Assembly (NCBI RefSeq): GCF_029542625.1
Contig: NZ_CP120733.1
Location: forward strand, 3,348,001-3,412,000
Origin: Tepidibacter hydrothermalis
Lineage (GTDB): Bacteria > Bacillota > Clostridia > Peptostreptococcales > Peptostreptococcaceae
Direction of reading: 5' to 3'
Length of the DNA: 64,000 nt
Below, piece after piece: positions 17,579 through 29,758 of this stretch; within the stretch, counting starts at the first letter, position 1; each line of letters starts with the position of its first letter. The notes beneath the pieces were generated by a model. It saw only the letters and a program-made list of their open reading frames with translations. It did no database searches and had not been told where the DNA came from. The position numbers and the translations under genes were made by a program.

Positions 17579-18502
17579 TTGTTCATTTTCTTTTTCAACT
17601 TTTCTTATTTTAACTCCTGTATTTAACAATACTCCTGTTATTATAAGCATAGCTGATACTAATTTTATAATGCTTATGCTCTCTCCCAATATGAAGTATG
17701 CTAGTATCATAGAAAATACTGGTACTAAATTTACATATAAAGATGTTTTGCTAGCACCTATTTTTTTTATAGATACTTGCTGAATTGAATATCCTATTAC
17801 AGATGCAAATATAGACATATAAAGAACTGAAATCCATCCTTTTATACTAGTATTCGGAATATAAACCCACGGTTTTTCCATTATAACAAATGGAATCATA
17901 GATATTACACATATCAAAAAACTATAACTTGTAACTACCATCGGCTTATATTTTTTAAGTGCTTTTTTAGATATTACTGCATATGTAGCCCAACACACAA
18001 CCGCAATTATCATCAATAAATCACCTATATTGAACTTAAAATTGGCTAATAATTTTAAATTTCCATTTGTTATTATAAGAATTACTCCTAAAAATGATAC
18101 TAATATAGATATTATATTCTTTAGTTTTATATTTTCTTTAAAAAACACAAATGCTAGAACTGTAGTTATTATAGGATTTGTAGCTGCTATTAACGAAGAA
18201 TTTACAGCAGTAGTATATTTAAGTGCTAAAAAGAAAAATACATGGTATCCAACCATACCTATTATACCTAATTGTACAAATAAAAATATATCCGCCTTTT
18301 CAATCCTATAATTCTCACCTTTTTTAATCATAATTGCGAATGTTGCAATAACTGCAAAGAAAAATCTAAAGAATGTCAATGAAAACACGGGAAACTCAGC
18401 TACAGAAAATTTACCTGCGATAAATGCACCTGACCAAAATACAGTTGCTATTATCATAAGGTAGTTATCTAGCCTACTTTCCTTTTCTAAAACCTCTTTC
18501 AC
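17570..18502 (-). CDS. EamA/DMT-superfamily permease
   Basis: Ten hydrophobic helices in two EamA domains, including FWSGAFIAGKFSV and AATNPIITTVLAF, typical of the DMT family. The substrate is unknown. Start set at GTG 18502 (VKEVLEKE): the preceding codons from a TTG at 18517 contain the AGGGGGG ribosome site itself. Product 310 aa. It is monocistronic and unrelated in sequence detail to the permease at 5857 apart from the shared fold. Confidence 0.86.
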   Translation of the reverse strand: MKEVLEKESRLDNYLMIIATVFWSGAFIAGKFSVAEFPVFSLTFFRFFFAVIATFAIMIKKGENYRIEKADIFLFVQLGIIGMVGYHVFFFLALKYTTAVNSSLIAATNPIITTVLAFVFFKENIKLKNIISILVSFLGVILIITNGNLKLLANFKFNIGDLLMIIAVVCWATYAVISKKALKKYKPMVVTSYSFLICVISMIPFVIMEKPWVYIPNTSIKGWISVLYMSIFASVIGYSIQQVSIKKIGASKTSLYVNLVPVFSMILAYFILGESISIIKLVSAMLIITGVLLNTGVKIRKVEKENEQKN

Positions 18503-18598
18503 ATTATCCCCCCTCAATACTTCAATATTATTAGATTATAATTTATAGTATTTTATTATGCAAGTTTTAATGTTATTTTTTTCATATAAAAGTAAAAA

Positions 18599-18644
18599 AT
18601 GCTTATTAAAATAATATTACATTACAATTATTTTAATAAGCATT
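18599..18644 (-). terminator. Terminator after the cyclodeaminase-family gene
   Basis: Perfect 18-bp inverted repeat AATGCTTATTAAAATAAT / ATTATTTTAATAAGCATT with a 10-nt loop and a minus-strand T-run. Its outer bases resemble the outer arms of the long-hairpin element at 28864. Confidence 0.8.
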
Positions 18645-18670
18645 AGTTCTAATTAAACATTATACAATTT

Positions 18671-19659
18671 TTACATATCAACCTTTGTTCCTATACCAAA
18701 TTCAATAGCTTTTTGATATATTTTGTTAGCTGTAACTATATCTTGAACTGCGATTCCAACACTTTTGAATATAGTTATTTCATCGTCATTTTCTCTTCCT
18801 TTAATAGTTTTGTTGATAACTTGTCCTAATTCACCACTTATTTTATCTTTTTGTATCAATCCCTTGTTCAAAGGTATTATTATATCTCCTGCTTCTTCAA
18901 GACAAGCATCAACTGAATCAACGTATAATTTATCAGCATTTGATATTATATATTCATCCATTTCCTGCATTTGAGGTGTAAATGAGCCTATTCCATTTAT
19001 ATGTGCACCTTTTTTACTAGTTCTCCGTTGAATACAGGCTTATTTGAAGATGTAGCTAGTGTTATTATATCTGCATCAACAATCGCGTCATCCGCATCCT
19101 TAGCCACTATAATTTGAGTTTTATACTTAGATAATTTTACTTTCATCTCATCTACAAACTTTTGAGCCTTCTCTTGATCTCTTCCATATACCTTAACTAG
19201 TTCTAATTCTCTAGCTTCAAGAACAGCTTCAAGTTGCTTACAAGCTTGTCCTCCTGTTCCAAATAAAGCTCCTATCTTACTATCTTTTCTAGCTAATATA
19301 TCTGTTGCAGCACCAGATGCTGCTCCTGTTCTAAGTTGTGTTAAATAAGTTCCATCTAATATACAGTTAACCTCACCTGTTGTGTTATCCATAAGTATCA
19401 TACTAGCAGGTACTACTGGCTTGTTTTTACTTGCATTATCAGGAAATATAGATACAATCTTTATTCCTGCATTATCTAAGCTCTCAACATATCCTGGCAT
19501 AAATAAGTTTATACCATTGTTCTTTTTATTCTCTAGTTTAGTTCTTAAAGGAACTACACTGTCATTATTCGAAAAAATTTCAAATGCTCTTTTATCTGCT
19601 TCTATAGCGTCTCTCATACTAAATACCTTATCTATATCTTGTTTGTTTAATAAAAGCAT
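18671..19659 (-). pseudogene. Ornithine cyclodeaminase-family gene split by a -1 frameshift
   Basis: Two frames, 19659-18997 (220 aa) and a downstream frame ending at 18671, together encode one OCD/mu-crystallin-family protein, an NAD(P)-binding family that includes ornithine cyclodeaminase, alanine dehydrogenase and ketimine reductases. The N-terminal part has LRTGAASGAATDILAR and the dinucleotide motif GALFGTGGQA; the C-terminal part has ADKLYVDS. The frame breaks at GTA-AAA-AAG-GTG, where conserved family sequence KKGAHINGIG requires a -1 shift; otherwise a stop follows VHI. Joined length is 329 aa, normal for the family, with no other lesion. It could be a decay mutation, a sequencing error in an A6 run, or programmed frameshifting at A_AAA_AAG. 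Start ATG with GGAGGGG. Confidence 0.85.
19009..19027 (-). other. Candidate -1 slippery heptamer A_AAA_AAG with upstream GGAG
   Basis: Minus strand: GGAG, 7 nt (AACTAGT), then AAAAAAG read in phase as gtA AAA AAG. A -1 slip resumes as GGT GCA CAT, giving GAH, the frame of the rest of the gene. The E. coli dnaX site has the same heptamer with a GGAG-containing stimulator at similar spacing. No strong downstream stem-loop was seen. Confidence 0.5.
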
Positions 19660-19801
19660 TCTATCCCCTCCATATTATGTAATATAATCATCTATTTTAA
19701 AATAACACTACAATAGAAATAAGTAAATACTATTTTTAAAAATGTCAAACCTAAACTCTAAAAAGAATCATCTATAAAAAAATGATATAATTTCCTTAAG
19801 A

Positions 19802-19850
19802 ATAAAAAAGCAGTTAATACCTAGTCAATGTGACGAGATATTAACCGCTT
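19802..19850 (-). terminator. Terminator downstream of the 294-aa secreted protein gene
   Basis: Minus strand: AAGCGGTTAATA arm pairing with TATTAACTGCTT, inner GTC/GAC, then TTTTTTATTC. It is about 100 nt past the stop codon at 19953, with a TATAAT box in between. Confidence 0.75.
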
Positions 19851-19952
19851 AAATTAAATTTTTGCTATTTACTAAACATACTTAATAAGATCAATTTATA
19901 TTTACAACATAATTCAAAAGAATAATAACTTCCTATTCATTATAACAAATTA

Positions 19953-20837
19953 TTACTCTTGAACGTCTTCAGGAAGGATTTCAGGGAAATTAACTGGTTG
20001 ATTAAAATCATAATACTTATACTTGATAGTATTACTCATTTCTATATTCATTTTATCTATTGTTATAGTACCTATTTCTGTTTTATCTATGAACTCAAGA
20101 ATTTTTGTGTCCTTATTAATATAATATTTAGAAGAAGTGTTTATATTACTATAAGCAAACTTTTTAAGTAATTGTTTTTTTATTTCTTCTTTATTTATTT
20201 CTGGATTTGTTTCAAGTAAAGATTTATCACATATTTTATCCATAACTTTCAATGCAATTTCCTTTCTAACATCGTTCTTTGCATTTAAATTAATTACATA
20301 ATACTCTTTACCATCAATTAATGTATCTTTATCATAAGTAGCAAAACGATTTATTACCTCTTTGTCTGTCTCTCTTAAAATTTCTATAAACACAGGATCC
20401 ATAACTTTTTTTATCCATTTATTTTCACCCATTCTGCCGTAGAAAACATTTTGATCCCAAAATTGCTCAGAAGTGCTTAATGGATCTATTAAAGAAATTG
20501 ATTTATAATACTCTTTTCTTGATTTTTCTGATTCTTCAATTATACCTACTACATATGATTTATCATCCATACTTTCATCAATCTTTTGCTCTTCTTCGAT
20601 GAATTTTCCTTCATTGTTTGGATCAGGTATTTTTTCTATTGAATAACCTGTAAACTTTTTGTGACTATTTAGCTCGGACGTTACTTTAACAGTTTGAGAT
20701 TGATTATATATTCCTTTTTGAATCATTTCTGATGCAGTCAAACCATCTTTTTTTATTCCCTCTTGTGCCATAGATGTCATAGTCATTGATAATATTAACA
20801 GTAGTACCATCATCAAAGTAATTATTTTGTTTTTCAT
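19953..20837 (-). CDS. Secreted protein, LolA/DUF6612-like texture
   Basis: A 294-aa protein with an N-terminal signal peptide ending near SMAQEG (no lipobox). The mature part is lysine/glutamate-rich with alternating beta pattern (for example KYYINKDTKILEFIDKTEIGTITID), resembling LolA/LppX-like or DUF6612 extracytoplasmic domains found in many Bacillota; this is a weak resemblance. An AGGAGGGG site precedes the ATG. Monocistronic. It could bind hydrophobic ligands or act as an envelope-stress protein, but nothing in the sequence proves this. Confidence 0.65.
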   Translation of the reverse strand: MKNKIITLMMVLLLILSMTMTSMAQEGIKKDGLTASEMIQKGIYNQSQTVKVTSELNSHKKFTGYSIEKIPDPNNEGKFIEEEQKIDESMDDKSYVVGIIEESEKSRKEYYKSISLIDPLSTSEQFWDQNVFYGRMGENKWIKKVMDPVFIEILRETDKEVINRFATYDKDTLIDGKEYYVINLNAKNDVRKEIALKVMDKICDKSLLETNPEINKEEIKKQLLKKFAYSNINTSSKYYINKDTKILEFIDKTEIGTITIDKMNIEMSNTIKYKYYDFNQPVNFPEILPEDVQE

Positions 20838-21000
20838 TTCTACCCCTCCTAATTTTTATTTATTGTAAATAATATCCATTAATTACAATTATACTCACAA
20901 ACTAATTTTAAGCAAGGGTATATAATAAATAATAATCAGCTTGTTCTATATTTCTAATTCTTTTATTTAATCGTTATCTATATGGATATATTCACATACT

Positions 21001-21071
21001 AAAAAAGATGGTTATTTAAATGTTAGTGAATCTTCTAATTTATTCACCGTATTTAAATAACCATCTTTTTT
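21001..21071 (+). repeat. Long-hairpin element, short form, downstream of rRNA operon 1
   Basis: A 71-bp hairpin: AAAAAAGATGGTTATTTAAAT, then GTTAGTGAAT, 10-nt loop, ATTCACCGT and the reverse of the outer arm ending CCATCTTTTTT. It lacks the inner 130-bp arms of the long form but shares 30 bp with the copy at 45691 below operon 2. On the minus strand it is the likely terminator of the rRNA operon. Confidence 0.75.
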
Positions 21072-21110
21072 ATTTACATTACCCAATAAAAAATCGCATA
21101 AAAAAAAATT

Positions 21111-21228
<118 letters not shown>

Positions 21229-21243
21229 AATCTTTTTAATTGT

Positions 21244-21319
21244 TGGTGCCCAGAGGCGGAATCGAACCACCGACACGGGGATTTTCAGTCCCCTGCTCTA
21301 CCGACTGAGCTATCTGGGC
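21244..21319 (-). tRNA. tRNA-Phe (GAA)
   Basis: 76-nt cloverleaf with encoded CCA. Acceptor GCCCAGA/TCTGGGC; anticodon loop CTGAAAA. Last of six tRNAs between 23S and 5S. Confidence 0.96.
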
Positions 21320-21325
21320 ATAAAG

Positions 21326-21402
21326 TGGTGGGCCTTCAGGGACTCGAACCCCAGACCTACCGGTTATGAGCCGGGCGCTCTAACCAACTGAGCTAAAGGC
21401 CC
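21326..21402 (-). tRNA. tRNA with CAT anticodon (Met or Ile2)
   Basis: 77-nt cloverleaf with encoded CCA; acceptor GGGCCTT, anticodon loop CTCATAA. The body (TTAGCTCAGTTGGTTAGAGC) is compatible with elongator Met or with lysidine-modified Ile2; identity needs covariance-model scoring. It lacks the unpaired first acceptor base of initiator tRNA. Confidence 0.9.
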
Positions 21403-21415
21403 ACTTTATGTTTTG

Positions 21416-21490
21416 TGGAGCTAGTGATAGGAATCGAACCTACAACCTGCTGATTACAAGTCAGCTGCTCTACCGTTGAGCCACACTAGC
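21416..21490 (-). tRNA. tRNA-Thr (TGT)
   Basis: 75-nt cloverleaf with encoded CCA; acceptor GCTAGTG/CACTAGC, anticodon loop CTTGTAA. Confidence 0.95.
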
Positions 21491-21557
21491 ATATAGTTTG
21501 TTACATAATAAAGACCCAAAGATATTTCTAATCTATGAGTTTATTCTTAAAATTATT

Positions 21558-21634
21558 TGGCGACCTGGAAGGGACTCGAACCCTCGACCTCCAGCGTGAC
21601 AGGCTGGCATTCTAACCAACTGAACTACCAGGCC
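21558..21634 (-). tRNA. tRNA-Asp (GTC)
   Basis: 77-nt cloverleaf with encoded CCA; anticodon loop CTGTCAC, T-loop GGTTCGAGTCC. A 67-bp A+T-rich spacer separates it from tRNA-Thr. Confidence 0.96.
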
Positions 21635-21641
21635 AAATAAT

Positions 21642-21717
21642 TGGTGGGCTCAACAGGGCTCGAACCTGTGACCCCCTGCTTGTAAGGCAGGTGCTCTCCC
21701 AGCTGAGCTATGAGCCC
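21642..21717 (-). tRNA. tRNA-Val (TAC)
   Basis: 76-nt cloverleaf with encoded CCA; acceptor GGGCTCA/TGAGCCC, anticodon loop CTTACAA. Confidence 0.96.
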
Positions 21718-21726
21718 AATTATTAA

Positions 21727-21801
21727 TGGTGACCCCTAGGGGAATCGAACCCCTGTTACCGCCGTGAAAGGGCGGTGTCTTAACCGCTTGACCAAGGGGC
21801 C
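21727..21801 (-). tRNA. tRNA-Glu (TTC)
   Basis: 75-nt cloverleaf with encoded CCA; acceptor GGCCCCT/AGGGGTC, anticodon loop CTTTCAC. First tRNA after 23S. Confidence 0.96.
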
Positions 21802-21838
21802 AGGTTAATACTTCCAAAATTGATCAGATTTAATAAAA

Positions 21839-24755
<2,917 letters not shown>

Positions 24756-24831
24756 TAAATTTATTTAAATCTGTTCAATTTTCAAAGTACTATTTTGAGG
24801 AATAAACCCTCAAAATTAAACAGTAGGTTAT

Positions 24832-26356
<1,525 letters not shown>

Positions 26357-26497
26357 AAAAGTTTGTCAGTACTCAGTAACTGACTTTATGTGTTGTTTCC
26401 GAAAATCACTGTTTGTGATTTATTTATAACCTACTGTTTAATTTTCAAAGTTCATTTGTTGTGTTTCGTGTTTGCCTCGTTGTTGAGGACAAGTAAT

Positions 26498-26526
26498 AAT
26501 ATATCAGCTTTTAAATGATCCGTCAA
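26498..26526 (-). promoter_or_regulatory. rRNA operon 1 promoter
   Basis: Minus strand TTGACG (26526-26521), 17-bp spacer, TATATT (26503-26498), about 140 bp before 16S. The same arrangement precedes operon 2. Confidence 0.8.
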
Positions 26527-26621
26527 TACTTTTTTTAAATTTTATATATATTTTTGTATATATAGGGCTAAAAATGTCTTTAAATGCGAAAAATCAAATA
26601 CATAATGATTAAGTTAGTAAC

Positions 26622-26796
26622 TATGCTTAGTTAAATCAAAAATCAGTTTCCATTGCTGATTTTTATAAAATATTATCTAAGCATAATATGGTTTAATTAT
26701 TATTAAGTTTCTTTATCTCAATAATCAGCCATTAATATATTATGTCAAACTTAATAATAATTAAAGTGGTATATATTTGCATTATTTAATACCACT
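26622..26796. repeat. Three consecutive inverted repeats between pepF and rRNA promoter
   Basis: Stem 1: TATGCTTAG (26622-26630) with CTAAGCATA (26677-26685), enclosing AAATCAG/CTGATTT. Stem 2: a perfect 19-bp repeat (26692-26710 with 26747-26765). Stem 3: AGTGGTAT (26765-26772) with ATACCACT (26789-26796). The 320-bp gap holds no coding sequence that I can support. Confidence 0.6.
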
Positions 26797-26865
26797 ACCA
26801 ACATATACATACTAATCATTATATATTTGATGTTATTTATACTCTACATTTGTACGTTATTTTAT

Positions 26866-28629
26866 TCATATTTTCATAAACTTATTTATATCTTCTTCTA
26901 TAACCTTAAGAGAGCCTCTCCAAAATTCTATATCTTCAAGATCGATTCCAATAAACTCACCTATTTCTTTTATATTTTTTCTGCCTGTTACAGATAAAAG
27001 TTCATTGTATTTATCTACAAAACTCTCTTTTTCTTTTAAATACATATTATAAAGCCCCTTTGAAAATAAAAGACCAAATGCATAAGGAAAATTGTAAAAG
27101 TTTTCATCTGCATAATAGTAATGTGGTTTACATGTCCACATATATGGATGAAGATAATCTTGATCTAAGCCATCTCCATACGAATTTTTCTGTGCTTCTA
27201 TCATAATTTGTTTTAATTCTTCAACAGATAAAGATCCTTCCTCTCTTTTTTTAATCATTTCACTTTCAAATAAAAATCTGCTGTATATATCTACTATTAC
27301 TTGAGCATTATCTGATATATCATTTTCTAGTATAGTTATAAGTTCATCTTCTTCTAATTCCTTCATAGCTGCTTTTTTGACTATAGTCTCACAGAATATT
27401 GATGCCGTCTCAGCTATAGGCATAGGATATGTGCTATTAAGATATTTTTCATCCTTAAGACAATAATCATGATATGCATGACCAAGCTCATGAGCAAGTG
27501 TTACTACATCATTAAAGTTGCCTGTAAAATTTGATAAAATTCTACTTTGCTTTATAGCATGTATATTCTCACAAAATGCTCCACCTCTTTTTCCCTCTCT
27601 AGGCTTTGCATCTATCCAATCATTTTCAAATGCATTATCTGCAAATTGAGCTAGCTCATCACTAAAAGTCTTAAAATTGCCAACTATATATTCTCTTGCT
27701 TCTTCATAACTGTATTGTTTATCAAATTCACCTACTGATGCAAACAAGTCATAAAATGGAAGTTTATCGTGTCCAAGTATCTGAGCTTTTTTATTATAAA
27801 ATTTTCTAAACATAGGTAGACTTTCTTTTATCGCATCCATTAAAGTATTCAGTATGTTTTCATTCAATCTAGAATCTATTATTGTTTTTTGTAAAACACT
27901 ATCATATCCTCTTAAATTGCATAATGTTATAGCCTCTCCCTTTATACTATTAAGAGCCGCTGCAGATGATTCTTCTATTTTTTTATAAGATCTAATTTCG
28001 GCATCATAAGCATTTTTTCTAATATTTTCATTTTTATCATAAGCCATACTTCTTACAACAGAAAGTGGTAATTTCTTGTTTTCATTTTCAACCTCTATAT
28101 CTACCAATAAAGTAGACGTTAACAGTTCCTGAAGTTTAGTCCAAGAATCAGATCCTGTATTTTTCATCTTAGCTATACTCATTTCTTCTTTATCCGTAAG
28201 CAAATACTTATAGTTATCTTTTATTTCTTTAATATAAAAACTATATTCATTTATTAAATCCGACGAATTTATAAAAGTTTCTATATCCTTTATTTCTCCT
28301 ATATATTTCTCAAACTTAACTTTTGAACTAGTTATTTGAGTTACATCTTTTTCAAGTTTCTCAACAAAACTCAGAGCCTGTTTATTCTTAGCATCTACAC
28401 TTAGTGTAAGTTGAGCATACGATATTAATTTCATAAACAAATCAAAAAAATCATTGTAGTTAACTATTATATACTCGATTTTTTCTTTACACTTGTCGTA
28501 AGAAGTTAAATTCTCCTCACTCCATTTATTTATATCTTCTATATATTTATAAAATTTATCTAAATCACTCTTAAATTCATCACTATCAAATGACTTGTAT
28601 ATATCATCTAAACTCCAAAATAAATCCAT
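26866..28629 (-). CDS. pepF: Oligoendopeptidase F (M3 family)
   Basis: A 587-aa cytoplasmic zinc peptidase of the M3 thimet oligopeptidase clan; hydrolyses short peptides. The zinc motif HELGHAYHDY starts at His380 (H380, E381, H384), with the downstream Glu ligand in MPIAETASIFCET about 28 residues later. The helical N-terminal half (about 1-200) and the closing region YPYAFGLLFSKGLY-like (NFPYAFGLLFSKGLY) are typical of PepF. Length is normal (about 600). ATG preceded by AAGGAGGA. Monocistronic. Confidence 0.93.
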   Translation of the reverse strand: MDLFWSLDDIYKSFDSDEFKSDLDKFYKYIEDINKWSEENLTSYDKCKEKIEYIIVNYNDFFDLFMKLISYAQLTLSVDAKNKQALSFVEKLEKDVTQITSSKVKFEKYIGEIKDIETFINSSDLINEYSFYIKEIKDNYKYLLTDKEEMSIAKMKNTGSDSWTKLQELLTSTLLVDIEVENENKKLPLSVVRSMAYDKNENIRKNAYDAEIRSYKKIEESSAAALNSIKGEAITLCNLRGYDSVLQKTIIDSRLNENILNTLMDAIKESLPMFRKFYNKKAQILGHDKLPFYDLFASVGEFDKQYSYEEAREYIVGNFKTFSDELAQFADNAFENDWIDAKPREGKRGGAFCENIHAIKQSRILSNFTGNFNDVVTLAHELGHAYHDYCLKDEKYLNSTYPMPIAETASIFCETIVKKAAMKELEEDELITILENDISDNAQVIVDIYSRFLFESEMIKKREEGSLSVEELKQIMIEAQKNSYGDGLDQDYLHPYMWTCKPHYYYADENFYNFPYAFGLLFSKGLYNMYLKEKESFVDKYNELLSVTGRKNIKEIGEFIGIDLEDIEFWRGSLKVIEEDINKFMKI

Positions 28630-28693
28630 AAAAATCCTCCTTATTTAAGTTTTGCTCTATAGTTTACAAAACCTATACCTTTTATTTTGTTTC

Positions 28694-28721
28694 TATATAT
28701 AGAACTTTATTCATTTTTCAA
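28694..28721 (-). promoter_or_regulatory. Possible pepF promoter
   Basis: Minus strand TTGAAA (28721-28716), 16-bp spacer, TATATA (28699-28694), about 65 bp before the start codon. Confidence 0.4.
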
Positions 28722-28863
28722 ATCACTTAATTGTCTTATTTTTATATTTTCTTATCTAATCATCTAGAATAATATATAGAAATTAATTTTTTTATGTTTT
28801 TTAGTAGTTTTGTGCTTTTTATTTTTTCCTTAAACGCTATTACCCTCTAGGTTCTTAAACTCG

Positions 28864-29064
28864 AAAATAATGCTTATTGAAATGTTAGATACTCTTCTTT
28901 AATATTTTTTTATAAAACTTAGATTGCGATACCTAAATATCCGTTAAGAAACTTCTTTGTCTGAGCAAAGCGAGTTTAAGAAGTTTTAGGATATTTAGGT
29001 AATGCAATCTTTTAGTTTTATTAAAATATTATTAGAGTATCGGTATTTTAATAAGCATTATTTT
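28864..29064 (+). repeat. Long-hairpin element, copy 2
   Basis: The cleanest copy: 201 bp folding as AAAATAATGCTTATT / AATAAGCATTATTTT, internal loop GTTAG/CGGT, arms to GCGATACCTAAATATCC, internal loop GTTAAG/TA, AACTTCTT/AAGAAGTT and apex CTGAGC-aaa-GCGAG. It lies between pepF and the DUF4230-like gene. Confidence 0.85.
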
Positions 29065-29099
29065 CCACTTAGACACCTAATAGATGTTCTTAGTTTAAG

Positions 29100-29684
29100 C
29101 TAATAAATTATTTCTATATTCTCATATCCAAGTCCTGTTAATATATTTTCTAATAATTTTTGTGTATTCTTATTTGATTGTTCTAAAAAACCTTCTTTTA
29201 TCATTTTTTCTTCTATACTCTTTTTTTCTTTACTTATTTCTGTGAATACATCCTTTATTTGAAGTTTATTGAATAAAGAAGTTTTTTCATCATATACATA
29301 CATACTTTTTTCATCTATTGTATGATCTAGTATTTGAGCTTTTTTTATTTTTAATTTTATCTTATTATTTTTATTTTCAATTATCTTAACATCATTTAAA
29401 TCTATTCCAGTTCTTATTATTCCATCGTATTTTATTAAAAATGATTTTTGAGTAAAAGGAATTTCTAAATCTTTTATCTTTTTATTCTGTTTAAAAGATA
29501 CTACATTTGTATAATAATATTTATTAACAGACAGTTCTTGTATTTGAGATATTTTCGAGAATATAGTAGTAGAATCTTTTTCTTTATTAAGTTTTAATAT
29601 GTTTCCACTTGTTAAAATTGTAAATACTATAAATATACTCAAAAGAATCATCAAAATTTTATTTTTATCATTTTTATCTATCAA
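29100..29684 (-). CDS. DUF4230-like membrane-anchored protein
   Basis: A single N-terminal transmembrane helix (KILMILLSIFIVFTILTS) is followed by an extracytoplasmic domain whose pattern IQELSVNKYYY ... FLIKYDGIIRTGIDLNDVKI ... KIKKAQILDHTID ... SMYVYDEKTSLFN resembles DUF4230. Function unknown. An upstream ATG would start the protein inside the opposite gene's leader; a TTG at 29684, eight bases after GGAG, is the better start, giving 194 aa. Divergent from ppaC with a 74-bp shared control region. Confidence 0.7.
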   Translation of the reverse strand: MIDKNDKNKILMILLSIFIVFTILTSGNILKLNKEKDSTTIFSKISQIQELSVNKYYYTNVVSFKQNKKIKDLEIPFTQKSFLIKYDGIIRTGIDLNDVKIIENKNNKIKLKIKKAQILDHTIDEKSMYVYDEKTSLFNKLQIKDVFTEISKEKKSIEEKMIKEGFLEQSNKNTQKLLENILTGLGYENIEIIY

Positions 29685-29758
29685 ATTACCCTCTCCTTTT
29701 GATATAATAATGTTTTGAAGATTTAATATAATAATAAACATAGAAAGGAGAAATATCA

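Noticed and set aside
18671-18970. Separate 99-codon gene
   Set aside because: It is the C-terminal part of the cyclodeaminase-family protein; no ribosome site precedes its ATG and the frame extends upstream to the slippery site.
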